A program made the translations under genes and the position numbers. This document shows positions 23,820-35,949 of a stretch of DNA of 64,000 nt, in pieces (position 1 is the stretch's first letter; the number at the start of each line of letters is the position of its first letter). Under the pieces are notes generated by a model. That model saw only the letters and a program-made list of their open reading frames with translations. It did no database searches and had not been told where the DNA came from. Source of the stretch: Molossus alvarezi (lineage: Eukaryota > Chordata > Mammalia > Chiroptera > Molossidae); the NCBI GenBank assembly GCA_037176705.1, contig CM073887.1, positions 26,725,501-26,789,500 on the forward strand, read 5' to 3'.

Positions 23820-24680
23820 TAACCAGTTATTTCTTGCCTGGACTATGGCAACATCCTCCCCTGGAGATTACTCCTCTCCATCACTGGTTAAAACCACCCT
23901 CTCCATCATGGACCTTGATTACACTATCCAACCTCGTGTGGTGTCCATCCGGAGCTGTGCTTCCTCAGGGAATTTCATTAGAGAACCTTAGGAAATCTTA
24001 CGTTTTATAGCTCCTCCTGCTTCTCTGACAACTTCATTCTATCTCTCATGCTATCACTTCAAATTCCTGCACCACCCCCCCCCAAACTACAGCCATATTT
24101 ATATCTACGTGATCCTCACCTCCTAAGCTGTCTTTCCTCCTCCCAAAGCCAACCTTATTCCCGAGACCCTGTTGGCTATGTTCCTCTTCTCCACCAGGAA
24201 TCTTACTCCCTCCTACACTTTCAGGTCCTCTTTTTTGACTTGCATTTCCCATCACACAAGTCTCTCCTATCCTCTGAAAAAAACAAAACAAAAACCAGAA
24301 ATTCTCACTTGAGTTCACATTCTCACTTAGTTATCATCCAGACACCTCAACTTTCTCACCTCTTATTCACTCTTCTACTCAACTTTTACCCTGTAGGTTC
24401 TACTCATCTAAAAAGACAACACTCGCTGACCTTCTCGAGGCTTCCTGGGGGCCCCACGCTTGGCCTTTTGTTCTGCTCCATCTTCATATTCTGGCTCGTG
24501 GTTTCACTTATTGCCTCTCTGCTCCGTGTTTATAGCTCCCACAGTTCAGAGCCCTAGATCTATCCTATCCCACTTAGAGACAGAGACCACCTGACTTGTG
24601 TTTGCCTCCACAGCCTAGCACAGTCATAGGTGCTCAATATGTCTGCTGGTGAGTGAATGAATAAAATCTGCTTCTAACTT
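23820..24680. other. Probable ancient L2-derived pyrimidine-rich stretch
   Basis: Phrases such as cctggactatggcaacatcc and tagcacagtcataggtgctc are typical of L2 / MIR 3' regions. A 169-codon open frame here has no recognisable protein similarity and low-complexity Ser/Leu composition, so no gene is called. Confidence 0.4.
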
Positions 24681-25339
24681 CCTTCTAACCACAGCATATA
24701 TGTCTCCCCATGTTTTTAATGCTCTGCTTACTCAACAGGCTCCTCCGCTCCCACAGTCTCCTGCAGGATCTTCCTGACGTGATGCAACAACCAGTTTTCT
24801 CTGTACTCATCAACCACATCTGCCAAGCTGCCTGCATTTAACCTAGGTCACTTGCCAAGTTTCTTATTTTATCTTTGTAATTATTCAATGTAATTTCTAT
24901 TTCTGTCTACATTCTTTTTATCTGCATTATAATTTTAAGTCTACCATGCCACAATTACGATATTCAGAAGAGAAAAGTTGGTTTTCTGTTATTCTCTTAT
25001 CTTTAGAAATTAAATTACCGAAATTAAAATCAAATTTCCAATTTCCACTAAATACCTCAAAAAATTATTGGTTTTCCCTTCAGCTGCTGGAAGCTGACCA
25101 ACACAAACAATGCATAACAACTTTATGATGCAAAATGCTAATGACTTACGTTACTCAGGAAGATTATGAATTATGTAACTGTACCAAGAAGTACAGGAAT
25201 CTTCCATTATAAACAATAATCATGCTTATCTATAATGTTAATTTTCAATCTATGATATTTCTTGTACTTTTTTTAATCTCGAGTGTCTAAGAAAGAAAGC
25301 TGTTCAGCGCTTTGAGGTTTTGTTTTTGTTTGTTTGTTT

Positions 25340-25578
25340 TATCCTCACCGAGGACATTTTTGCATTTATCTTCAGATAGAGCAAGAGGGAGAGAGGGAGG
25401 AAGAGAGAGAAAGAAACATCGATGTGAGAGAGACATATCAAGTGGCTGCCACCTACACGACCCCCGCCGGGGCTGGGGACAAACTACAACTGAGGTCCGT
25501 GTCCGTAGCTGGAATCGAACCTGGGTCTCTCTGGACCGCGGGCCAACGCTCTAACCACTAAGCAAAACTGGCCAGGGC
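25340..25578 (-). repeat. VES SINE (long-tail type)
   Basis: The T-rich end and tcctcaccgaggacattttt start are followed by a GA-rich stretch and the complement of the tRNA-like head, ending tggccagggc. Confidence 0.9.
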
Positions 25579-25844
25579 CACCACTTTGTTTCATACATCA
25601 TACAAGACAACAAGATAAAGCAGTCTCTTATTTGTAAATGCTGCTCATTTCCTTGGAGGTTACAGTATTATAAATGCATATAAACAGGTTGTGTCTACAC
25701 ATATGTGTTAAGGAGTATCCTGCCTTGACCAAAACTTTGGAAGCCTCTCTGCTTCTAGATGGACTGACCAAGGTGCTTATGAGGTCAAAATTAAGGTTAA
25801 TTAATGATTTATGTACACAAAATAATAGAAGACATAAAGTACAG

Positions 25845-26025
25845 CATAGGGAATATAGTCAATAATATCGTAGTAACTGTATATGGTGCACTTGGGCACT
25901 AGAATTATTGGGGGGATCACTTTGTAATTTATATAATTGTCTATCCACTATGCTATATACCTGAAACTAATATAAAATAGTATTGAATGTCAACTGTAAT
26001 TGAAAAATAAAATTTTTTAAATGAT
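25845..26025 (+). repeat. Old L1 3' end
   Basis: The series gtacagcatagggaatatag, ctgaaactaatataaaatag and aaaaataaaattttttaaa is the usual 3' terminus of older L1 subfamilies. A second copy lies at 40165-40455. Confidence 0.65.
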
Positions 26026-26029
26026 CTAT

Positions 26030-27765
26030 GTACAGAGAGATAAAAACAAACAAGCAAATTGCTTACTCATTACCAGGACTGCACCCTTAATTTCAGAGAA
26101 GCTTTGTGAATGACAACAACTTCAACCCCACTGAAGAAATGACAGCTAAAATCATCCTGGAGGTGAGTAAGTAGTCAGTCATATGATTATTTACAAAAAG
26201 AAAAAAAAATACAGTGCCTTCATCAAAGGGATGCTCAAACACTATTCACCAGTAATATGAACTGAACATAGCACCATTACATGATCATCGCTATTGTGCA
26301 CTTCAGTGTCAATTGATCCAAGTCTTTTAAATTAAATCAGGATCCTCTTAAACCCCAAACACACTTGCTTTGACTGTTCTGTTGAATAGTAACTCATATG
26401 AAATCTTTCTCCAAGTTAATGAAGAAGACGGTTTGGTTTGCTCCACACTTGGTTGGTTGATTTACTCCATGGTTCTGCATCCAGAGATATGTAACTTGGG
26501 AGAGGGCAGAATCCAACATACTGCTTGGTAGATGAGGGGCCAGGAGGTATGGAGTGGTAGCCACCCAACAGAGTCTTGTTGATGGGTTAGTCTCAGATCG
26601 GGGGACTACTTTTGCCTTCTCATGAATGAGTTGATGGATTGTCTCTTTCAGGGAGAACCCTATGGTAAAAGGAATAAAATTTAGCCAAGAACCTAGGTGG
26701 GATTTTTATAAAAGAAGAAGACTGGGAGTGCGGGGGCAGCCATAGAGATGGAGGAGAAAAAACAAGAGGAAGAAGAGAAGGAAGAAGGCAGTGGAAAATC
26801 AGTAATATCTCCATTCAAGAGCCTTATGAACTCGATAGACTTCATCTATTTTGGTATGATAAGTGGAAGTTTACATTCCTTATAGATGAGTAGTCCTAAA
26901 TCACATTGAGGAATCTCTATATCTTATTCAAGATACACAGTAGCATACAAAAAGATAAAATAAAACATAACACTTATAAGGTAGTTCGGTGTTTACAGTG
27001 TTTCACTTGCATTTTTTAACTTCATTTTCACAATGACCTCACTTTATCCTGAACATTTTACAGAGAATTCACAGTCATTAAATTCCAAAGCAAGGATACA
27101 TGGGGTCAAAGAGAAATTTTACTAACTTAAAGATATATTTTAGAATTACTCCTTCATCTAATTTTTTGGATCTGAGCTGATTTTAGAAAAACATACTATA
27201 AATCTAACATCTTACCAGGTTACTAGGAGCCAACAATGAATTGAATTTCTGTGTTTTCCTTCCACCTATGAAGAAATTATTCTTCCTGTACCTTTACCAA
27301 CTACAAAATGTGGTGCTAGTGTTGATCAGATTTAACTTAAAATGATATACTCTGCTATTTAAAAGCAAGATTCCAAAAATGGAATAAGAAAGATGATATA
27401 AAAATTTATAAAATGTTGCGCTGGGCTCTAGTAGCTAAGAGAATATATTGCTTGATAGGACTTAATTTTTCCACTAATTGATATACCCATGTTTAGGAAT
27501 AAACAAATGCCACACTCTAATCAAATGTCAAAAGGAGGGCTGGATTTTGATGGCCATCTTATAAATTTGAAAACTTGTACATAAATAAGGTATTTATAGT
27601 GTGAGTTAAGTTGCAGAGAAATCTACAATGATAACTCTAAATACTAGAGATGTGCACAGCAGTAAACTAACCTTTCATTATAACCAATAATCATATCTAC
27701 TTGGATCTTTAATACTCTGGTCAAAAGCTAGACCACTGCTCATGTCCACTCCCCCCACCACTCGA
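26030..27765. other. Intergenic, nothing recognised
   Basis: AT-rich unique sequence. A purine-rich patch near 26730-26800 is the only compositional feature. No exon, RNA gene or clear transposon was seen. Confidence 0.5.
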
Positions 27766-27789
27766 CCCGCGCGTGCGCACGCATGCACA

Positions 27790-27830
<41 letters not shown>
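27766..27830. repeat. Compound (CG/CA)n alternating purine-pyrimidine tract
   Basis: About 18 CpG/CpA-type dinucleotide steps of gcgcgtgcgcacgcatgc are followed by a long pure (ca)n run ending at acag. This is a microsatellite with Z-DNA-prone alternation. Confidence 0.9.
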
Positions 27831-27832
<2 letters not shown>

Positions 27833-28029
27833 CAATACAATAGGTTTTCTCCCAGTCTACTTCATCTCAGAAATGGCCTCATTACGTATTTATTCAATAA
27901 AATTTCACTTGACACTCTTGATCTTCCTCCTTTTCCCATGCCTCACATCAGCAATTTTTATCAATTCTACCTTCAATATATATACAGTGATTCCATCCTT
28001 TCTTGCCAAAGCCACTGCCACTACCCTAA

Positions 28030-28450
28030 TCTAAGCCACCACCTTTTCCTCACTTGGACCATTGCAGTCGCCTCCTAGCTCATCCCCCTGCTTCCACACC
28101 TGCTCACCTGGAATTTATTATTCACACAGCAGCCCATTTTCAAAATGCAAATCAAATTATATCACTCCTCTGCTTAAAACTTTCCAGAAGCTTTCCAATG
28201 TTCTTGGAGTAAATTCCCAACTTCTTACCATGGTTGTCACAGTCCTAAAGAATCTGTCTCCTGCCTGCCTGTCCCATCTCCTCAAGCACCATTCTCTCAG
28301 GCTCTTATGCAGTAGGCACTCCCAAGTAATACCTGTCATATCTTCCTGTTCATTTCCTTCATCACCATCATCACAAAATAATGTTTCTTCACTATGTTGC
28401 TTTCTTTTCCTTCTAGAAGGTGAATACCTTGAGAGTAACCCATAAAAGAG
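28030..28450. repeat. Probable L2 3'-end relic
   Basis: Phrases ttggaccattgcagtcgcc, gcttaaaactttccagaagc and gtaaattcccaacttcttac match the usual order of the L2 3' region (consensus wording such as 'catcactcccctgctcaaaa'). Diverged. Confidence 0.55.
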
Positions 28451-28630
28451 AGTCAATAACTACTTGTTAAACAAATGAGATAGATGTCCTAATATTTTAA
28501 GACCACAAGAATTTTATGCTTTTTAAACTTTAAAGATTTTAAGAAAATAACCAGTATATCTCTAAAAGAATATCATTGCTAATAACCTTAATATCTAAAA
28601 TCTTTGAACTAGGCATTATACTAACTGTTG

Positions 28631-28896
28631 ATTCTATTTATTTTTATTTTATTTTTTTAATCCTCATCAGAGGACATTTTTGCATTTATATTCAGGTAGA
28701 GTGGGAGAGAGAGAAGGAGGAAGAGAGAAAGAAACATCGAAGTGAGAGAGACACATCGAGTGGTTGCCACCCACACTACCCCAAACGGGTCTGGGGACAA
28801 ACTGCAACCGAGGTATGTGCCCTTAGCGGGAACTAAACCCAGGACTTTCTGGTCTGCGGGCTGACGCTCTAACCACTGAGCCAAACCGGCCAGGGC
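28631..28896 (-). repeat. VES SINE (long-tail type)
   Basis: A reverse VES with target duplication ctaactgttg at 28621-28630 and 28897-28906. Confidence 0.92.
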
Positions 28897-29547
28897 CTAA
28901 CTGTTGGTTTTACTATTCCATCCTCTGACCATATTTTATTACTAGAAAGACTACAATTTAGAGAGGTTAAATAATTAGCACAAGTTATATAAATAAGAAG
29001 TGATGAAGTCAGAATGGTGGAGACACACAGCATTATTTCCATGGTATATTATAGGGCTTCCAATTCATTAGTCATTCAACGAACTTTTATTTAGAACCTA
29101 CTATATGCCAGGTACTTGTTAGTTACTTGGTGCGATGTCATCAGTGGGGAATATAAAATTGATTAGTATATAAATCCTGCCAGAGAGGAGCTCAGAGCTC
29201 ACTCTCCAGCGTAGAGATTCAAGCTGGCCTTGTCCAACGATAAGTGTGTACTCTGGCTAGAACGAATGCATGGGAGAGCTTATTTCCATTGGGATTTAGC
29301 AGAATTAAAGTCTGCAAAAAAAATACATGCTGTCAATAGTGAGTTGTTGAGTATTTTAAACACTTTGAAAAACTATATACAATAAATGTCCTATATAATA
29401 ATTGTCCTATATAAATGTCCTAAATAATAATTAATCCACAGATTTGGAACATACCACACCCCGGCTGCTTGGGAACCCACTTGTGGGAAGGAAGTGTTAC
29501 CAAACACACTGAGTCATTAAATCTTCCTGGTTGCATAAAGGTTCGGC

Positions 29548-29755
29548 CTGGCCTGAGTGGCTCAGTGGTTGAGCGTCAACCCATGCACCAAGAGAATGCT
29601 GGTTCGATTCCCGGTCAGGGCACATGCCCAGGTTGTGGGCCTAATCCCTAGTGCGGAGCATGCAGGAGGCGGCCAATTGATGTTCTCTTTCATTGATGTT
29701 TCTATCTCTCTCTCCCTCCCTCTCTCCCTAAAAACCAATAAAGGGAAAAAATAAT
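29548..29755 (+). repeat. VES SINE (short-tail type)
   Basis: The head is cctgagtggctcagtggttg and the B box tggttcgattcccgg. The tail is accaataaagg. Short flanking repeats (aggttcgg / aggttcag) are present. Confidence 0.88.
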
Positions 29756-29759
29756 AATT

Positions 29760-30657
29760 TAGGTTCAGCTGCCGCACTGCTCAAAATTCTCATGAAGGAT
29801 TCCTCCAAACTTCAGTATTTTATTTGCTCTGTCTGGTTCCTTGCCTCAACAATTTGACTCCTTGACTTTGCTTATATTATTTAACTTTCAGAAACTCTAA
29901 CAGCCCAACTACTCTCCCTTCTTTAATCTAGTTTCACCTCTTCCTAGGAACTAGTTTCTTATCTCCTTATCTTGCTCAAGACCTCTATTTCACTAGCCAT
30001 TGAATTCATTCATCCTTGATGTCTGACTAACCTATGCTTGGATAGACAGCCGTGGAGACCTAGGAGAGGAAATAGAGAGCAAGTGAGAGTTAATACACAG
30101 GTGCTCTGATGGAAAAGAAGCCACAAATCCCCATGGTACTTAACTCTTCCTCAGCTTGGCTCTCCTGCACACCTCAGGTCAGAGCAAACTCCCTCATCTA
30201 AAAGGCTTCAGAAACAAACTCCAAAGCTTTATTTCTCTAACTTCTCTCACCATCGCCCCCATGGCTCCCATTCCTGTGGTATGGGCGGTATTCCATACTC
30301 TCTTACCACCATTTCTTAGCACATGCTATTCCCTTTACTTTGATTGTTCTTCCCTTCCTGCCCTCCCCTCTCCACTTCTGAGTAACTTTTGCTGTCAAGG
30401 TCTCAGATTAAACATAACTTCCTACAAGAACCTTCCCTAACAGCCTCCATCAAGCAAGAAAAATCCTGATGTTGTGTGATCCCAAACTCCCTTGTGCCTC
30501 TGTCCCTTCACAGAGCCTTCAATGATGACCTAATCAACCATAATCTCCCATATAACAGACACTCTGAGGGCAGTAATTATGTCTCTCATGCCCCCTGGTG
30601 TAGCCCAGTGCCTAGCACAGTTCATGCATAATTGAAACTAAGTATTTATTGACTGAC
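29760..30657. other. Intergenic, MIR/L2-like relics
   Basis: The end of the block (tagcccagtgcctagcacag, agtatttattgactgactga) looks like the 3' region of MIR or L2. The rest is unassigned, and no gene was seen. Confidence 0.4.
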
Positions 30658-30671
30658 TGAACATATAAATT

Positions 30672-32815
30672 CTCTTTTTTTATCTTTATTATTAAATGTA
30701 TTACAGATGTTTCTCATTTTTCCCCCACTGACCCCTTCTTCCCCACTCCTGTCCCCTCCCACCTTTTCCCACACTTCTCTGTGTCCATTGGTTATGCATA
30801 TAAATTCTTTGGTTAATTTCTTTCCACCCCCCAACCCCTTTCCCTTTGAGGTTTGTCAGCCTAGAAATGAATTTGCACTTCTCAATCCCTTCACCTTTTT
30901 TACCCATTCCCCCAAACCCCCTCCCAACTGGCAACCAACAAAATGTTCTCTGTATCTATGAGAATGTTTCTGTTCTACCTGTTCATTTTGTTTGTAGATT
31001 CCATTGTTGATAGATATGTATTCATTGCCATTTTGTTTGTTCATATATTTTATCTTTTTCTTCAAAAAGACCCTTCATCATTTCATATAATAACGGTTTG
31101 GTGGTGATGAACTCCTTTAACTTTTTCTTGTCTGTGAAACTTTTTATATGGCCATCGATTCCAAATGACAGCTTTGCAGGATAGAGTAATCTTGGTTGTA
31201 GGTTCTTGCTTTTCATCACTCTGAATATTTCTTGCCACTCCCTTCTGGCCTGCAAAGTTTCTTTTGAGAAATCAGCTGACAGTCTAATGGGGACTCCCTT
31301 GTAGGTAACTAACTGCTTTTCTCTTGCTGCTTTTAAGATTCTCTCTGTCTTGAATCTTTTGCATTTTGATGATGATGTATCTTGGTGTGGGCCTCTTGGG
31401 GTTCATCTTGTTTGGGACTCTGTGCTTCCTAAATGTGTATGTCTGTTTCCTTCAGCAAGTTAGGGAAGTTTTCTGCCATTATTGTTTCAAATAGGTTTTC
31501 GATTTCTTGTTCTCTCTCTTCTCCTTCTGGCACCCCCAAGATGTGAATGTTGGCATGCTTGAAGTTGTCCCAGAGGTTCCTTACACTCTCCTCATTTTTT
31601 GGATTCTTTTTTCTTTTTGTTGTTTTGATTGGGTGTTTTTTGCTTCCTTATATTCCAAATCGCTGGATTGCTTCTTGGATTTACCTACTCTACTATTGAA
31701 TCTGGGTAAATTATTCTTTACTTCAGTTAGTGCCTCCTTTATTCCTGATGGTGCATCCTTCATTTCTGACTGCTCCTTTTTTATGCTCTTGAGGCCCTCA
31801 CTAAGTTCACTGAGGTTCTCACTAAGTTCATTGAGCATCCTTATAAGCAGTATTATAAACTCAGTACCTGTTAGGTTGCTTATCTCCATTTCACTTAGTT
31901 GTTTTCCTGGAGATTTTTTCTGTTCTTTCATTTGGGACCTGTTTCTTTGTCTCCTCATTTTGGCTTCCTCCCTGTGTTTGTTTCAGTGTATTACTTAATG
32001 AGAGGTATGGGGCTAGCTGAGACCAGATGCTGCTCGTTTGAAAGAATTTAGGAAAACCTGAAGCAGGATCCAAGACAGGCCAATCCTATGGTTAAGCAAT
32101 TGTCAACAGCTTGGGCGGGCCTGAAAGTTGTGTGGGTCAGGGCCTCAGGGAATCACCAGGGCAGGGCAACCAGTGTGAGCCAGGTTGCTGGAGTCCCAGA
32201 TATGGAAGCTGTCTGCCACCCCAGGGAAGGGCTCACAAAAGGAACAAAGACCTCTTACAGCACATTTGTTCTGGAGAAAGCCCCCTCTCCAGCCCTCACT
32301 CCAATGCCAAACAGCTCAGTTCTTCCCTGTATGTCTCTGGCGCCCCTCGAGCTGCCTCCCCTTCAAGCTTAGAGGGAGAGAGTCCGATAAGTCCATGCTC
32401 GGGCCCTTTAAGAGGAGGTGCCTGGGGCTCCAGCTGCCTCAGCCTCCCTGAGCCTCAGTTCCCGCTGGTTTTTCCAGCCAGAAGTGATGGGGATTCTCTT
32501 CCTGGCACTGGAACCCTGAGCAGGGTGCCTGGTGTGGGACAGGGACCCCTCAGTCCCCAGGGAGGACCTTCCCAGCCAAGGTGTCCTCCTGATTTTTACC
32601 TGCACATGTGGGTGTGGGACCAGCCCGTCCCCTCCGCCCCTCCTACCAGTCTGGATGTGGCTGCTGCTTTAATTCCGTAGTTGTAGGACTTCCATTAGGC
32701 TCAATTTCAGGCGGTTCTGAATGATGGTTGTTCTGTAGTTTAGTTTTAACTTTGATGTGGTTGTGGGAGGACGTGCTACCGCGTTTACCTACCTGCTATC
32801 TTGACTGGAATTCTC
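30672..32815 (-). mobile_element. ORF1-only L1 (half-L1-like), copy B
   Basis: On the minus strand the element starts near 32815 (ccagtcaagatagcaggtagg), has a long 5' UTR, an ORF1 (about 31958-31022 with breaks) and an L1-type 3' UTR ending in an A-rich tail at 30672, with no ORF2. The target copies are tgaacatataaatt at 30658-30671 and tgaacatttaaatt at 32816-32829. Its ORF1 frame 31958-31581 starts MRRQRNRSQMKEQ, and the segment 31255-31022 completes the C-terminal domain and ends KWQ-stop. The 5' UTR closely matches those of copies A and C. Confidence 0.87.
31022..31958 (-). pseudogene. L1 ORF1p-like gene of copy B, broken
   Basis: The N-terminal 125-residue frame has the coiled-coil region (repeated LSENLSELSEGL). 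The RRM part is frameshifted between about 31581 and 31255, and the C-terminal part (QARREWQEIFRVMKSK, PRLLYPAKLSF) reaches the natural stop at 31022. This copy preserves the natural C-terminus that copy C lost to a stop codon. Confidence 0.85.
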
Positions 32816-32829
32816 TGAACATTTAAATT

Positions 32830-33086
32830 TTTTTTTTTATCCTCACCCGAGGACATTTCCCCATTTTTTTGTTCAGATAGAGTGGGAGAGAGAGAGAGAG
32901 GAAGAGAGAGAGGGAGAGAGAGAGAAACATTGACGTGAGAGGACACATCGAGTGGCTGCCATCCGCAGGACCAGCCAGGGCCGGGGCCAAACTGCAACCG
33001 AGGTACATGCCCTTAGCGGGAACCTGACCCGGGTCTCTCTGGACCGCAGGCTGACGCTCTAACCGCTGAGCCAAACCGGCCAGGGC
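32830..33086 (-). repeat. VES SINE next to ORF1-only L1 copy B
   Basis: A reverse VES flanked by tgaacatttaaatt at 32816-32829 and 33087-33100. The left copy is also the target duplication of the adjacent L1-type element. Confidence 0.93.
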
Positions 33087-33973
33087 TGAACATTTAAATT
33101 TTTAAAGAGATCAAGCTATTCTCCTCAGTTGACAGCTGATGCCCCCTCATTTAAGTGGAGCCTCAACAATTCAAAAATAACCTGCTCAAAATCTACATTC
33201 ACTCAGCTGCAACCACTTCCACAACCACAAGAAACAGCTCGTGGTTGGATGTGTGCGGATCTGAGAGAAGTCTTGTTCTGAACTTGAGGAAGAACCCATC
33301 ACCACTGCCTCCTTCGGCCAGTTCACATGGAAACACACCTCGTAACCAAGGGAAGCCTGAGATACAGCTCTACTGACTTTGAAGACCAGAGTAAGAGAAC
33401 TAGTCAGGACTTGTGTTGCAACTAAAATAAATTCAAAATGGTATAATAGGAAGGAAGAAAAGGGAGGGAGGGAGGACATGTATTAATTCACAGAGAGCTG
33501 ACCTCTTTCCCAGTTCTTCCCAGCACTCTGCCTTCTCATCTATCCAGCCTTCCACCTATGGATTACTTTCTTGCCTCAACCTCTGTTAGCCTCATTGTGT
33601 TCAGTGCAAGGGACGTGTACAGAGTTTTCTATAGATATTTTAGCACTCTCTCTCTCTCTCAATATTCATACATAAAACCTTAAAGGAAAATTTGGGGATC
33701 AGTCTGGCAGACTAATCAGGTGCTTATTTTCAGGCTAATCACTGGCAGTAAGAAAATGGGATATTATGATAGATTATACCTAAATTTTGAGATCTAAAAA
33801 CAAGTAAAACCTCAAACAGGATATCTATAAAGACTAGAAACACAGGTCGATATATTATGTCACCAAGCACATATTCAATCTGTATGAAAAATATTAATCC
33901 ATTTTCAGACTTGTGCTTTTAAACAATGTTCATTATATAAGTAAAGGTCAAGATATGTTTGTGATCTTTGTTT

Positions 33974-34165
33974 TAAATCCTCACCCACGGATATGTTTAT
34001 TGAGTTTAGAGAAACACTGATGTGAAGAAACATCAATTAGTTGCTTCCCACATGTGCCCTGATCAGATATCAAACCCACAACCTAGGTATGTGCCCTGAC
34101 TGAAAATCTAACCCACAACCTTTTGACGTAGGAAACAACACTCTGATGAGTCACCTGGCCAGGGC
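33974..34165 (-). repeat. VES SINE, older and diverged
   Basis: A reverse VES with a recognisable tcctcacccacgg start and a ctggccagggct end, but with many substitutions in the head (caacctaggtatgtgccctg). Imperfect flanks tttgtgatc / tttgtgaatc. Confidence 0.8.
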
Positions 34166-34198
34166 TTTGTGAATCATTTTTATCTTGCTCCTTGTTTT

Positions 34199-34300
34199 GT
34201 TTAGTAAATGAAACACTTACAAAAATTAAAATTATTCCTTTTATTACAAAACTTAATAATTAACAACTTCTGTGCTTTTCCTTATAAGAATAAAATAAGA
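34199..34300. repeat. 102-bp dispersed duplication, copy 1
   Basis: This segment (gtttagtaaatg ... aaaataaga) recurs at 35808-35909 in the same orientation with only 2 differences by direct reading. It is unrelated to the VES or L1 elements around it. Confidence 0.93.
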
Positions 34301-35807
34301 ACCACTTTCCTCAACCATCTCTTGGCCAGAATTAAAGGTTGATTGTGGCCAAGTTCTCAGTCTGGGACTGTTCAGCTATAAACAGTGAAAGCTGTTGCGC
34401 TTGCAGCCTGCCGTATTAGAAGGGAACATTTCTTAACAGTGAAGTCTCAAAATGCTGTTGCCATCTTGTTATTTGTCCTCACTACACTGAATTCATGCTT
34501 TCAAAAACAATTATTAGTTGATCCTCGGTCTTGTGTGAGAAATTCTTTCTAATGTGTAAGCTTACTGCAGTAAACTAAGGGATGGCTAGAAATTACCCTT
34601 GGACTAAATGGTAAAAATAAACTGGAATAGAATGGACATAATTTAAGACCACTGACTTTGGTAAACTAAATTGTCTGGAGGAATAGCCACCTGGACTGTC
34701 TAGTTCTTTCCCTTTGCCTAATCATAAGGTTGACTAAGCTTATCTTCAGTGGCATCCAAGGTCACAGGCAAAGCCTCATGTTACCTCATGAAAAACAATT
34801 AGTCAAGATAATCTGGATGAGTTGTTAAACAATCTAAGAGTTTAACTTTATTCCTGGTCAAAAGTGCAAAATATATATATTCCTGGTAAAAAGTGATAAA
34901 GGAGATACTCAAGTTCTTGATCCAGATAGTAATTGCATGGTTGTGATCATTCATCTCTGAGTGCTTTTGTTTGTAAAATGCACTTCAACTATAATTTGCT
35001 AACACAGTATTACAAAATACTGAAAACCAGCATTGCAGTCTTTTAAAACTCTGTGTACAGACTTTAGGTCACAAGTCCCTTCCCCCAACTGCATGGTCAC
35101 ACCTCCCATAGCAGATTTATTCTTTAGAGAAACTTAACAGAAATTGAACAGAAGAGGCTCAGGACTCTCCAGATGCCCTGGGTGAGGTGGACATAAATCT
35201 GAGAACAGAGGGATTCTGTGAAAGCACACCTACTGAGCCCGGGAATCAAGCCACCTTCCCATACTTGATTCCCAGAATGATGGCATCTGGGCATACTCTT
35301 CCCTGAGATGGGAAGGTTCTTCTTTGGAGAAACTAACCCTGAATCCGACCTAGAGAAAAAGACCAAGTCTGAAATGACTGACTTGCTGCCTGATCATCTA
35401 AAACGGTTTGTCACATTTGCCAATTCCTTCCCTCCTCAGCAATGCAATTGATTTGAACTTGGAAATTTCAAGTTCACTTAAAGCTAACAGGCGCTTGATT
35501 AACTATCTCCTCCAATTAGGATTCAGTTCCCTCCTAATAACTATTTTACTTCCTTTTCAAAAAATGGGGAAAGGAACTCACCAGAAAATGGCTCCAAATT
35601 TTAAAATAACTCAGTAAGAACGGTCAACTCTTGATTTTTTAGAATCTAGATATCTGAGATTAAATCAGCCCTGAACAGTTTAGCTCTATTCTTCCATTTA
35701 TTTTCTAAGTAGAGAAAAGAACTGCTTCAATACCCTCTGGTGAAACAAGTCAATGGAATTTCCCCCAACAGACAGCCTGATACATACAAGTTGAAACTAT
35801 AAAAAAA
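34301..35807. other. Unassigned sequence between the two 102-bp repeat copies
   Basis: About 1.5 kb of unique-looking sequence downstream of MSMO1. No exon, transposon termini or RNA gene was recognised. Confidence 0.5.
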
Positions 35808-35909
35808 GTTTAGTAAATGAAGCACTTACAAAAAATAAAATTATTCCTTTTATTACAAAACTTAATAATTAACAACTTCTGTGCTTTTCCTTATAAGAAT
35901 AAAATAAGA
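35808..35909. repeat. 102-bp dispersed duplication, copy 2
   Basis: Second copy of the segment at 34199-34300, ending 43 bp beyond the predicted MSMO1 poly(A) signal. Read on the minus strand it contains an AATAAA, so it could supply a downstream cleavage site. Confidence 0.93.
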
Positions 35910-35949
35910 TGTTCAAAACTGGAAACCAAGTAATCAGACAAAAAAACCC

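Noticed and set aside
24048..24557. 169-codon open frame
   Set aside because: Ser/Leu/His-rich translation of pyrimidine-rich, L2-like sequence with no recognisable domain.
27773..28078. Open frame starting in the CA repeat
   Set aside because: The first part is translated (CA)n (His-Thr repeats), and the rest is unassigned low-similarity sequence.
34199..35909. LTR pair of a small retroelement
   Set aside because: The 102-bp repeats lack TG...CA ends and no target duplication or primer-binding site is visible; kept only as a dispersed duplication.
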